A DNA stretch of 64,000 nucleotides from Topomyia yanbarensis (Eukaryota; Arthropoda; Insecta; Diptera; Culicidae), in assembly GCF_030247195.1 (NCBI RefSeq), contig NC_080670.1, positions 216,853,546 through 216,917,545 on the forward strand. Direction: 5' to 3'. The stretch's first letter is position 1; every line of letters begins with the position of its first letter. Positions 29,912-40,129 of the stretch are shown here, piece by piece. The position numbers and the translations under genes were made by a program. The notes beneath the pieces were generated by a model that saw nothing but the letters and a program-made list of their open reading frames with translations, made no database searches and was not told the origin of the DNA.

Positions 29912-31985
29912 CCTCAGGCAAACATTACGTGGACATTGCCACCGAATATGCGCGCCCGACCGGTCTCACGATCCGGCTATCACCATTGACGGTAGCCGAT
30001 GCCACCGCCACCACTACCATCACCATGATGATTAGTAAACCAGTAGGGGTCGACTTGAGCAAATACACACACACCCACATACATTATACACACTTTGTAG
30101 GTGTCGAAGAGAGCAGCTGTGCGGGAACTAATAGCAATTTTGTTGCTAGTAGAATATAACAGGAGAAAAAAAAATAAAGAGCAAAACATGTTGTTGTCTA
30201 TTATTATTATTAATATTATTATTATTATTTTTAAATTATATATTGATGCGAGAACGAGAGCATGGCGAGTAAGATTTTTAAGAGGACATTTGCATTAAAT
30301 ATTGGAAATTTATTTAAATTATTTTGTTCGAGAATAATAAACCTATTGATTATTGATGAATGTTTATTAAATCAATATATTTATATAAAAGAAGAAAAAC
30401 TCTTATATAAAATAAATGTATCTAATGAAAACAAGCGAATTAAACTATATGAAAGCAACCATTGAAAAGAACTTGTATATTAGAAAATAAAAGTCTATAG
30501 CGTTCATCCCCAGACGAGTTCGTGAATCATATACGCTCTAAGTCCCTGATTTTGGGAGATTACATCTACTACTAGTACTGTGCTTCGAATATTGTTGCGA
30601 GTGAAATGCTAAAAATCTAGTAGGGCAAATAGAAACCGTTGCTTTGTGTCAAGATAACAAGGGAAATGATGATGCCAGGTGCAGCATTTATCTAGCAAAA
30701 AACCAAGAGAAATTGTAAATCCAGTCCTCACAAATAATTAGTCTAATTTTCGGACAATCATCGACGTATTTCCCCGTTTTCGGACAGTTAATATTCGCAT
30801 TGCAACAAATACAAACAAACATAAAAAACTCGCCTAGAAATATGAAAAGTACAGACATGAAAAAACTCGAAATATGACACTTTGTGTTTAAGATCAACCA
30901 GTTTTTATTTGTTTTTAATTTGCACCAATCAATTCACAAACGAAAAAATAAAACCCTCACACGTACACATCCACGAGAAGCACACCCATGAGAAATAAGC
31001 AAGGTAAACACCATTTTACGTTCTATCGCATAAGTAGTGATTAAAAAGAGCCATCGGTTTAAGGGACGCCGTCTCTCCGTTGGTGAAAGGTGCGCTAAAA
31101 TAACCCCTCAAATAGGTCCTATACAGAAGTGAATCGGAACAGTTATCGAAAAAAGGCATTTAATTTTGATGACTCGAACGAACGCCGTGCCAAAATTTTA
31201 CACGAATCATTCTGAGTAAAAAAAAAGAAACCAACCAATCATGAGAATATCATGTTTAGAACCCTGTCGCCCAAAGCCATAAATTACAATAAACGAAAAG
31301 AATCCCGTGTGTCATGAATCCAACGCCCCCAGCCCTCTATCATTTGAACCGAAATCAAATCCGAGAATTGAAAAATCTTTACATCGGTAGCCAAGAACGT
31401 TTCTTCAAATTGCATCCTTTTAGTATATTACTACTCTAGAACTAGTGCGACAAAGATTATAAAAAAAAAACTAATATATCTCCTGATGCCCCATCTTCTT
31501 CAAACATCTCCAGGGCAGAGTTTCTCCATTCGGAAGAAGAGCTCGCGAACAGTCCCATAACTAAACTGACCTGTTATGTCAAGCAAAGCAAAGCTACTAG
31601 AAGTGCGTGCGAGAGTCAGACATCGCCACGTACACGATTAGGTACATTAGAAAGCTGCCTTAAGAAATCCATAAAAAGTTTTATATATAATAAAAAATGA
31701 TCGTAAATTTATTTCGATTTGTTTAGAGCAAAGTGAAGGGAAGAATAAAATTGATCAATAATGACTACGTGTAAATATGAATTAAAAATGATAACAACAG
31801 AGAAGAAGAAAAACTATAACCGAAAAAAAATGATGCTGAGTTCGTTAAGAGATGTTCCGACTAATAGAAAAGAAAAAAAACTAATTAAACCCTATACTCA
31901 CATCAAGTTGTGGAGAAGGAAAAAAACTGATGGAAAAAAGTTGTTTAACTCTTGTAATTGCAATAAACGCGACATTACGTAAAAA
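29912..31985 (+). other. dlg1: dlg1 3' UTR (putative)
   Basis: AT-rich sequence after the stop has several AATAAA signals, for example near 30172, 30344, 31291, 31689 and 31964. The segment to about 31985 is A-rich on the + strand and free of recognised repeats, as expected for a long neuronal 3' UTR with alternative polyadenylation. An (ATT)n-like tract lies at about 30199-30230 and a CA-rich tract at 30064-30092. Cleavage sites cannot be fixed without transcripts. Confidence 0.55.
31770..31777 (+). promoter_or_regulatory. Possible Pumilio-binding site
   Basis: TGTAAATA matches the Pumilio core UGUANAUA and sits in the distal part of the putative dlg1 3' UTR. A single 8-mer occurs often by chance in AT-rich DNA, so this is only a candidate for translational control in neurons. 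Confidence 0.25.
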
Positions 31986-32206
31986 ATAATTTTGCGCCTT
32001 TTCTTTGACTTCGAAAAATCATTCCTCTGCACCAATCTCGTGTTCCAAATCTTTATTGCAATGATTGATATCGTTGTTTCTTGGGGGCAAAACCGGCACA
32101 GGTTAAAACCCCAACTGTTGTCAAAATTTATTAAACTGGTAGCAGTTGGGCTTAGGACCTGACTTCAGTTTCGAGGTTAAACAAAAAACGCATGAGCATC
32201 GCAGTT

Positions 32207-32585
32207 CTCACCGTGAGTGGGTTGTACTACAGATGCATCGATCATAGCAGGCTGGAAAATCAGTCTATACCGTTTTTCGTTTGTCGTCGGGAACAGAAAA
32301 AATTTTGTCACGTGGTTTCGTTGTCGCGAGGTGCTTCCACGTGGTAATGGTAACGTGCACTCTTTCCGCTCTGAAGATGGTGCACATTTACTAATGAAAA
32401 TCACCATGTTCTTCCAGGTGATTGTTGGCGGAATAGCGTGCCGAAGTTTGCGGATTCGGTGCGACCAATACCTGTCGATCGGTTCAGCGGTCCCAGCGAT
32501 GAGTGAAAATGTCTCTCATAGCTCTCACCGCGAATGGAATGCTATATACCGGTTATACCGGCGCATCGATCATAGCAGGCTCTGA
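32207..32585 (+). repeat. Pair of direct repeats about 320 bp apart
   Basis: TCTCACCGTGAGTGG...GCATCGATCATAGCAGGCT at 32207-32254 recurs as TCTCACCGCGAATGG...GCATCGATCATAGCAGGCT at about 32524-32582. Nineteen bases at the end are identical. This could mark a decayed small element with direct ends or a local duplication just past the dlg1 3' UTR. Confidence 0.6.
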
Positions 32586-32599
32586 AGACTGGAACTGGT

Positions 32600-32832
32600 C
32601 TAGTGGTTTAAAAATTTAACGATTGTCACCGAGAACGAAGTATTTTTTTCGCTTCGCTCTCTGGAAAAGTGATCATTATTAAATATGGTGGAAAGTAACA
32701 GTGCTTGATTATAACGTAAATGATTGGTCGAAACAAATTATTAGTGCTTTCAAACATCCCAGTTTAGTGCAGGAGAAGAAACGACCCGTTCCCGATGAGT
32801 GAAATCATGCACAATATATTCGTTTTCCCCAG
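32600..32832 (+). other. Weak exon-like segment ending in a donor site
   Basis: Repeat-poor sequence ends at CCCCAG|GTAGGTGAG near 32832, a plausible splice donor. No open frame is convincing. It might be an untranslated exon of the same unit as 33970-34724. Confidence 0.2.
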
Positions 32833-33239
32833 GTAGGTGAGAGCCATTTTTTCTTTTCGTTTATTCGCTTTTTCGTCGCAGTTTGCTGCGATGGAAAAAA
32901 AACAGTTGAAACTGGAGCAGTTCTGTTTGATTTGAATGCTGTGGCTTCCCTATATCGAAATTTGGCCTGGTTTTATTCGCATGGCAAGGTTGTTAATTTT
33001 GTCCTAGCCCAATTCAGGAATGACCTGAGTGACAAAAGCTTTGAAATTAGTTTATTCCAGGGGGTGGCATAACCATCTTTGTTTTGCTCTTAAAAACCAA
33101 TATAGTAATAAAAATGGCTTGACAATGGTGAATTTCTCGCGTTTAAGCGTTGCGACAATTCTGATACTCTGGATCAAAATCACATAAAATTTAGTAGAAA
33201 TTATGTAGGATATGGACTAGGGTGGATTCTTCGGGGCAA

Positions 33240-33345
33240 TGAACCTATTTTTAGTCTATTACCATTATCACTACTCATTTCAAGCGGTTGGTTAGAGCAG
33301 CGTCTGCCATCTGTTCAACGCATTGGCTCAAATGGTAACGTGGAA
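33240..33345 (+). repeat. Dispersed repeat with tRNA-like GTTGGTTAGAGCAG word (copy 1)
   Basis: CCTATTTTT...CATTTCAAGCGGTTGGTTAGAGCAG...CTGCCATCT...AACGCATTGG...CAAATGGTA matches 56908-57010 in the same orientation. GTTGGTTAGAGC resembles a tRNA D-arm/A box, so a second tRNA-derived SINE family is possible. No B box or tail was identified. Confidence 0.5.
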
Positions 33346-33969
33346 GTTGATGGGGGGGTTGAAGGGTTTCAACGTAAAAAAATACCTTTTGCTATTTTTT
33401 TTATAAATTTGGGTGGAGCGAATTGATTAAAACTTTTGTCCTAGATAAAAATTATATTCTGAGTGCCAAAAATACATTTCGGAACTCATTCCCTAATTTC
33501 TATTTCTGCATTTTTTTCTATTTCTCAAACGTGTTCTGTTCTTCCCTTCATGTTGTGACGACGCTGATAAGCTTAAATATTTATCTTTATCAGTATGAAA
33601 CAAATAAAAAAAAATAATTCTGTCGAAAAGTTATACCAGCAATCGAATTTTGTCAAGGGTTATTATATAAAAAAGAATCATCAAACAGTAGAACACTTTT
33701 TTAGCTTCTTGTGGCAAGCAACAACGTTACAAATTGTATACATCATTCCACATATTCTAAAAATATGCTAGCGGTTATCATTTCAGCAACCAAATTATTT
33801 CAAATTTGTTCAACTCATGTTACGCCTTCTTGAAACGAAGCACCCTTTGTTTCAAGGCACACTACGACTTCCAAATTGGTTTCATACTCGCGTCGCGAAT
33901 CGCTAGCGGCTGTATAGCCACTACGCATGCTAGATACAAGCCGTTCGCTTTCACCAACCCAAGCGCGCA

Positions 33970-34724
33970 CAACCGTTATTTGAGCTGAGAATAAATTCGG
34001 CTCGAATTATTGTGTACAGAACGCACTGCGCGAACGCCGTGCGTGTGTGCAGTTTAACTCGCTCGTTTGCTGGTGATAGTTCACCAATTCGTCGCGTGCG
34101 TGTGTTGCGGTCAAACAAAATGGTGCTGCATAAATCTATGAAATTGCAGCGCGGAAATCGCCGGGTGTGTGAGAATGTTTCCAATGAAATATCGCGTTAT
34201 TATGATGGTGTTACTTCGTTCCGTTCCGGCTTCCGCGTTCCGTTGTTCTGAGTGTGAAATGTGATAAGAGGCAATATGTTTTCGGTTGCCAGAAAAATAA
34301 AAAAAACAGCCATTGATGAAGAAGCTTAATTGTGCTGGGTTTATTGAGCTCGTGCTTGTGCGATTACCCCTAACAAATAGTGTTGGGTTTAGAAGTGAAA
34401 AAAATTGAAATGGTTTTCATATGGCGACACCTGCTATAGCAGATTTCCAACGAAGCAAAGTAGTTCGTCCTCTATTTCGTGCTGGTTGCTGGCGTGAAAG
34501 GCGTAGAATGTGTTGCGCGTGTTTCGCTCGTCGATCTCTTGCTGGAACGTAAAGTTTATAATGGGTTATAAGAGCGTGCAGATAACTGAGTTTAGTGTTT
34601 AAAGAAGCGAATTCTGATTTGTGTTGTGAAATGTTAAGACTTGTCACTTAGGACCTTTTGAATAAGTACTCTTGAAGTGATGGAAAGGATGCTGTTTAGC
34701 CGGCAATGCGCTGTTACGATGTAG
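33970..34724 (+). other. Candidate untranslated first exon of an unidentified + strand transcript
   Basis: This CpG-richer, repeat-free segment (AACGCACTGCGCGAACGCCG and similar) ends at a strong donor GATGTAG|GTGAGTAAC near 34724. Short ATG frames on either strand have no known domain. The look is that of an insect 5' UTR exon. Any downstream coding exons would have to lie within or past the convergent Shaker gene; none was recognised. It could instead be a lncRNA or an enhancer. Confidence 0.35.
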
Positions 34725-35422
34725 GTGAGTAACGTAAATAACTATCTTTTACTTAGACTGTTAAGGGGGGGTTAAGGGTTTCAGCGTGAAAAAACACTAC
34801 CTTTTTCGATTTTTTTTTGGTAATTTAGTTGAAGTGAATCGATCAAATCTTTTGTATATTATAATGTATCATCTCAATTACATTCTGAAAATTTTTTATG
34901 CAAAAAATAGACAAGCGACTCGGTGATGAAGCTTTTTGTAGAACGTCTGCCATTCAAAAACTACTTTGAATGGCAGGTAACAAACTTTGTATACACATTC
35001 TACGTAAAAATTCCTAATCCCCACGTTGAGTTTTCGAGAGAATTTTCAATTAAGGGTTTTTTTTAATCATTTGAAATAAAAATTACAAAATTCTGCCCTT
35101 TTATTTTATGCCAATCGCGTTACGCTTTATTCGGTAGGGGCGAAAATGTGTGTAGAAAATAGCGGATCAAGGTGAGGATCGTTGAACGTACATACCGAGT
35201 CATTCCAGTGGGCAGTGGTTTCAATTCACAATTTTAGGAAGACAAAAATGTTTATATTTTAGAGCTACGATGTCTTCAGGACAAATAATCAGTATCGAAT
35301 AGGCCATTTCCAGATGTAGATAGTATTATGGAGGATTTTATTTTTAGGGTGCTTCAAAAATTATTTTCTGGATGTGGGGAGATAGAATATTGCAGTCTTC
35401 GGCAACATTGTAGAGGAACTTA

Positions 35423-35668
35423 GGGACTATTCATAAATTACGTAACGTTTATAGGGGGTACGACAAATTGTGAAATGTTGTGTCATATGGGAGAGGGAGT
35501 GAGCTAGATCGTTACGTAACATGTTTTTGTTGAAGAAAAAAGAAACTCCCGGAATTTGTTACGTAATAAGGGAGGGGGGTATGGAGAAATTTGTGACATT
35601 TTGTTACATAGTGGGAGGGGGAGTCAATTTTGAGCAATTTTTGCGTTACGTAATTTATGAATGGTCCC
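35423..35668. mobile_element. PIF/Harbinger-like (Tourist-type) MITE
   Basis: A 246-bp element is bounded by TTA target duplications (35420-35422 and 35669-35671). Its 25-bp terminal inverted repeats start GGGAC(T/C)ATTCATAAATTACG and differ at one position. TTA duplication plus GGG-starting TIRs is the PIF/Harbinger pattern. The interior has subterminal copies of GTTACGTAA and no coding capacity. Confidence 0.85.
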
Positions 35669-37457
35669 TTATACCAAGCAACTTAGGGTGTTTCTAACAA
35701 AAACTGTTTTGCTGTAACTTTTTTACTTTTTTTTCTCGAAAACTGTGTCTTTAGAGCACATAGAGAAAATTTGTTTCATAATAGAAAAATTCAGATATCA
35801 CTTCTAGAACCGAAGTTACGGGCAATATTGAACAAAAAATAGGGTCAATTAAAATAAATTGGGACAAACAAAAATAATTTCTGCTTCTTGCATTTAAAAG
35901 AGAGTACTTTCAGGCATGTTTAAAAAAATTGCAAGGTAGATATTTCTGAAAAAAATTCAAATCGAGGTTGAAAAATGTGATTTTACTACTGAAAAATGCC
36001 TCGTATTCGTACAAAAAGGTTCCGTTCGATTTCTGAATTTTTTTCACATTAGAAAACTGCAAAATATGTATGATTTGCATCACGGAGCAGAAAAATTATT
36101 AAAAATAGGGGATTTCGGGAACAAAAAGACCCAGTACCCCCTTTCTCGTGTTATTAAATAAAACAAATATCTCCATTCAATTACTAAGGTTATTTCCTTT
36201 AAAAAGAGGTATTAATTGCAATTTTCTGAGTGCTACTTCAAAAGTTATTGCATTTAATATATTTCCCCGCCCCCCATATTTTCCCATAGTACCAATTTCA
36301 AACATTTCAATCGAAGTGGTCGGGGGTCTAGAATGGTCCAAATGATGTGAAATTTGGCATCTGAGCTTACTTTGACATTTGTCACATTTGCCTTCGAGAA
36401 TTAAATTTTTTTTTCTATGCCCTACTGCCCATAAACGGAAAAAAATGTTCAAGAACATAATTGATCAATCTATGAATACGCGAAAGGATTGTTACTTTCT
36501 GCTTGACCCGGAGAAGATGCGAAACTGACAGAGACTCAATGGTTGCAAAGAATTTGAATTTAAGACTGATATAGGGGACGACCTAAGACGGACACTGTGG
36601 GTGTCTTCCACAAACTGGAAAAAATCAGTTAAAATGAACTGATACTGTATCTTTATTAGATGAAGTCAATGGCTCTGAAATACCTTATCTAATACGCGAA
36701 TTGTCAGATATTTAGAGCTAAACAATTGCTTTTTTTCTCAAGAACACGTTAAAAGATTATTGACACTAGAAAATTTAAATGATTCAAAGCTGAAAACCTC
36801 GGGAAATATTTCTGGTGGTTATTTACCATTTCATGAGTCCTTCATAAGAATATTTTTTAAATTTCGTATCATGTTGGGTACACGGAAAAAATCCGTTCAT
36901 AGATTCATGAAAACAAGATCACGATTTCGTGAACTGAATGATTTACGAAAACCGTGACCAAGTTCCTGAAATTATGAATAATAAACCTCGTATTCATGAC
37001 ACTATTTGTGTTTCCAAAAAACTAGTTCGCGTCGAATATATACATGGCGTTACATTCGAATGTTAGGTAGGGTTACTGTGGTTGTTCCCTAGACATGTTT
37101 AGTTTTTGTTGTGATCCAATTTGGGAATACACAGCAGACAGTTAAACGATGTTCATGATTGCAGGAGCTTATTCGCGATTTTTGTGATTTCTGATCAAGT
37201 TACCGTGATATTTTATTCATGAGTTTGCTATCGGGTTTTTCTGTAGCATGATTTATGTTCATTATTTCTATTTCGTGGTATTTTAGTCATGAGTAGAGTG
37301 ATTCATGCTCATGATTTCAGGATACTGGTCACGACGTTTGTGTGAGTAATGTGATTTATATTCATGATTTCAAGATCTTTGTCACGATGTTCATAATTTC
37401 TATTATCGTTATATTTTAGTCACGCGTAGAATGATTTATATTCATGAATTCAGGATC

Positions 37458-38248
37458 TGTTGCGTTGCAACGGAAAATGCATGAAATAAATGGCAATGTC
37501 GTGAAGAGTTCAAGATTACTAACAGGAATATGCTGGGGTACGCGAGAGTTGAGAGACATTGGGGTACGGAATGACTTGCTACGCGTCACATACTGAACCG
37601 AGCTTAAAAGTGCAAGAAAATATCCGTTTTTCTAGCCGCTTTGCGCGGTTTTTATGAGGTTATAGCTACTAGGAGAAGGACGGGGAGTTTTCCTGTGACT
37701 GGGGGAAGCTTTCGATCGCTCTCTTACTTGGGAATCGTTGCGCTGGATAGTCAAGAGTCCAGTTTGAGTACTTTGGCTGTTTTTGTGGTTTTTGCGTTGG
37801 CCGTCGTTCTGTCCGGTGAATAAATTTGGTGTACCGTTCCAATTTCCGTGGTTTGTGTCGTGCGTTTCTCGGTTTGTGAAGTGTGAAGAAGTCGATCCTA
37901 GAAGAGGATTTTCGCCTAGCTCTGGATCCTGGCCGTAGCAAAGGCCGAAGAAACTGTGCAAAGACCGCTTGAGGACGTATTTGGCGGTCCGTGGGTAAGT
38001 CATATTTCCTTTGTTTCTTGATTTTCGGTATTTCGGTGTATTTTTGTGGTAGTTTTGGGCTTTCCCACGATATTGCCAAATACCTAAAGATAGCGCGAAT
38101 CTGAATGTCCCCCCTGGGGTAAGAGTCCGGGCAAATTAATTAGAAAACCGCTAACACATCTGCTTTCGCGGATGGCGCTAAAGTGTTAGTTGGTAAAGTT
38201 CGCGCCATCTTCCCATTAAACAGGCAGAGCGATAAGCCACACGCAGCA
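37458..38248 (+). mobile_element. Solo LTR (791 bp) with GATC target duplication
   Basis: The inserted block starts TGTTGC, ends GCAGCA (the TG...CA hallmark) and is flanked by GATC at 37454-37457 and 38249-38252. Removing it restores the array unit GGATCTTAGTCACG. It is markedly more GC-rich than the host repeat and has an AATAAA near 37822, as expected of an LTR. No internal retroelement sequence remains, so it is a product of LTR-LTR recombination. A 4-bp duplication fits Ty3/gypsy-type integration. The + orientation is tentative, based on the AATAAA. Confidence 0.75.
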
Positions 38249-38438
38249 GATCTTAGTCACGATTTTTGATAGTTTAATCACGAGTAATGTGTTTTATATT
38301 CATGATTTGAGGATCTTAGTAACAAGTTCTATAATTTTTATTCCCAGTATCCTGATATTTTAGTAACGAGTAGAGTGATTTATGTTTATGATTTCAGGAT
38401 CTTAGTCACGATTTTTGATATTTTTGTCGCGAATGGTA

Positions 38439-38542
38439 TAGAGGTGTGCGCCGCGCCGCCGATTTCAGGCGTCACGCCGATGTGCTTACTATTTTTACAT
38501 GCAATCGTCAGCGCGGCGGCGGCGGCGTGGCGCACACCTCTA
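38439..38542. mobile_element. 104-bp GC-rich hAT-like MITE
   Basis: Perfect 8-bp target duplications GAATGGTA (38431-38438, 38543-38550) flank TIRs starting TAGAGGTGTGCGCC. An 8-bp duplication and a TAGNG tip are diagnostic of hAT elements. The element is extremely GC-rich (runs of CGCCGCC/GGCGGCG) in an AT-rich host array and has an internal GGCGTCACGCC palindrome. It is too short to encode a transposase. Confidence 0.88.
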
Positions 38543-40129
38543 GAATGGTATGATTTATGTTCTTGATTTTGGGATCTTATTAAGCAGGATCTTGTTCCAT
38601 ATATATCACGACCACGAGTTCTACGAATTCTACGATATTCTACGAATAATACTCTAGATTTTGTGAAATAGTTCCCGTGAAAATTTCATGACCATGTTCC
38701 ATGAATTTAAAATGATTATCTCCTAAATTCCCAGATCCTAGATAGATCCTAGGTCAAGTACTAGGAATCATGAACTAGTACACGAACTCATGAATAATAT
38801 TGTAAGATTTTGTGAAACATTTTACGTGCACGACTGGTCAGTTTTGACTATTGTACTAACCATGAACCAGTTCATGAATATATGAATATTCTATGATTTC
38901 GTGAACTATTTCACAACCACGAATGGTAAATCATGAACTAGCTCATGATATATGACTATATGTATAATATATGAATAATATTATAATAATATATATTCTA
39001 GCTTGAAATGATGTACTAGTTATTTAGCACACGACTAACGAAAAAACAGAGATTTTAATGAACCGTTCAAAAAAATATTTTTGAAATTTGGTATCATGTT
39101 GGGTATGATTGGCACAGTTGGGTAGGGAAAGATAGACATATTTCTTACGTGAGTGCAAAGTAAAATGTCGTTAAATTGCATACCCTAGGGCTTTTTTTAG
39201 TATCGCGACATTGTGATGTGTCGACAGAGAACTTTTTTTTCACAACCATTTAAAACAACTTTCTATTCGAAATTTTGTTAGCCTACTATATTGATGGAAT
39301 ATCAAATCTCAAATCCCAGTTTGGTCACAATTTGCGAGCAATGCATCAATAGATGAGTCGAATTTGCTATTTAACCTTAAGGTTTTCATCTTAGGCACAT
39401 TTCTCCTACAAGATGACATTACGTTCAACTAACCTTTCATGTCCTTCCCGTCCATTCATCTTCGTCTCCTATGGAGTGTATGTCGTCCATCTGGACCAGC
39501 TCAGCCATTATTCAAACTATCCATCTGACCTTACCGGGGCTGACTTAACTGGAATAGAACGGAATGGAATTACAGCATGAAGCTGTTCCCACAACTGCTA
39601 TCGGGGCATTGCGTACCGAATTACACTGGGATTATCCTCTATAAACGTTCATTTGTGAAATATATTAAAAAGATGGACGGTCCCATGTGGCTTCCTTGCA
39701 GTACTCAGCTGATGCAACGGTGGCGACGGTTAGGTTTGATTTTGCTTGCTCCTGGCATTTGTCTCCCAACATTTGACATCTATGACGTCTGGTATGAGAT
39801 AGTCACCCTTATTTTTCATTGCGACATTCACAATACAGTTACCAAACAAATCTGGTTCGACCGCAACTGACTTCTGCTTGATTTTGAATTGGGCTGACTT
39901 CTAATTTGAAACACTTAAGACACGGGATATCATAAACCGAACTAGCAATGATTGGTCGAGTTGTGACTAACCAAAGGCAACTTTGTCAAGGTAGACAACT
40001 CCACACGGCGGAAAAAACCTTCCCACGAGTCGAACCAACGCGAGGGAAGAACCAAAATCCAAACAGGGACTGTCATAAAAAATACCACTTCCGATTCCGC
40101 TCCGAGAAAAAATCGAACAAAACTAAACA

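Larger units (their letters stand above)
37140..38650 (+). repeat. Satellite-like array of a GATTTATRTTCATGATTTC / GGATCTTAGTCACGA unit
   Basis: Variants of TGATTTATATTCATGATTTC followed by AGGATCTTAGTCACGAT and TATTTTAGTCACGAGTAG recur at irregular spacing. Copies lie at about 37245-37460, 38249-38430 and 38551-38600. The array is physically split by the solo LTR at 37458-38248 and the small hAT-like MITE at 38439-38542. Confidence 0.75.
36866..39105. repeat. Complex repeat region flanked by direct copies of a GTATCATGTTGGGTA end
   Basis: GTATCATGTTGGGTA occurs at 36866-36880 and 39091-39105. Similarity extends some 30 bp upstream of each (AATATTTTTTAAATTTC / AATATTTTTGAAATTTG). Between them lie CACGGAAAAA at the left edge, many ATTCATGA / CATGAACTAG palindromic words and the satellite-like array. 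The direct copies could be a very long target duplication or the ends of an old segmental duplication. Confidence 0.55.
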
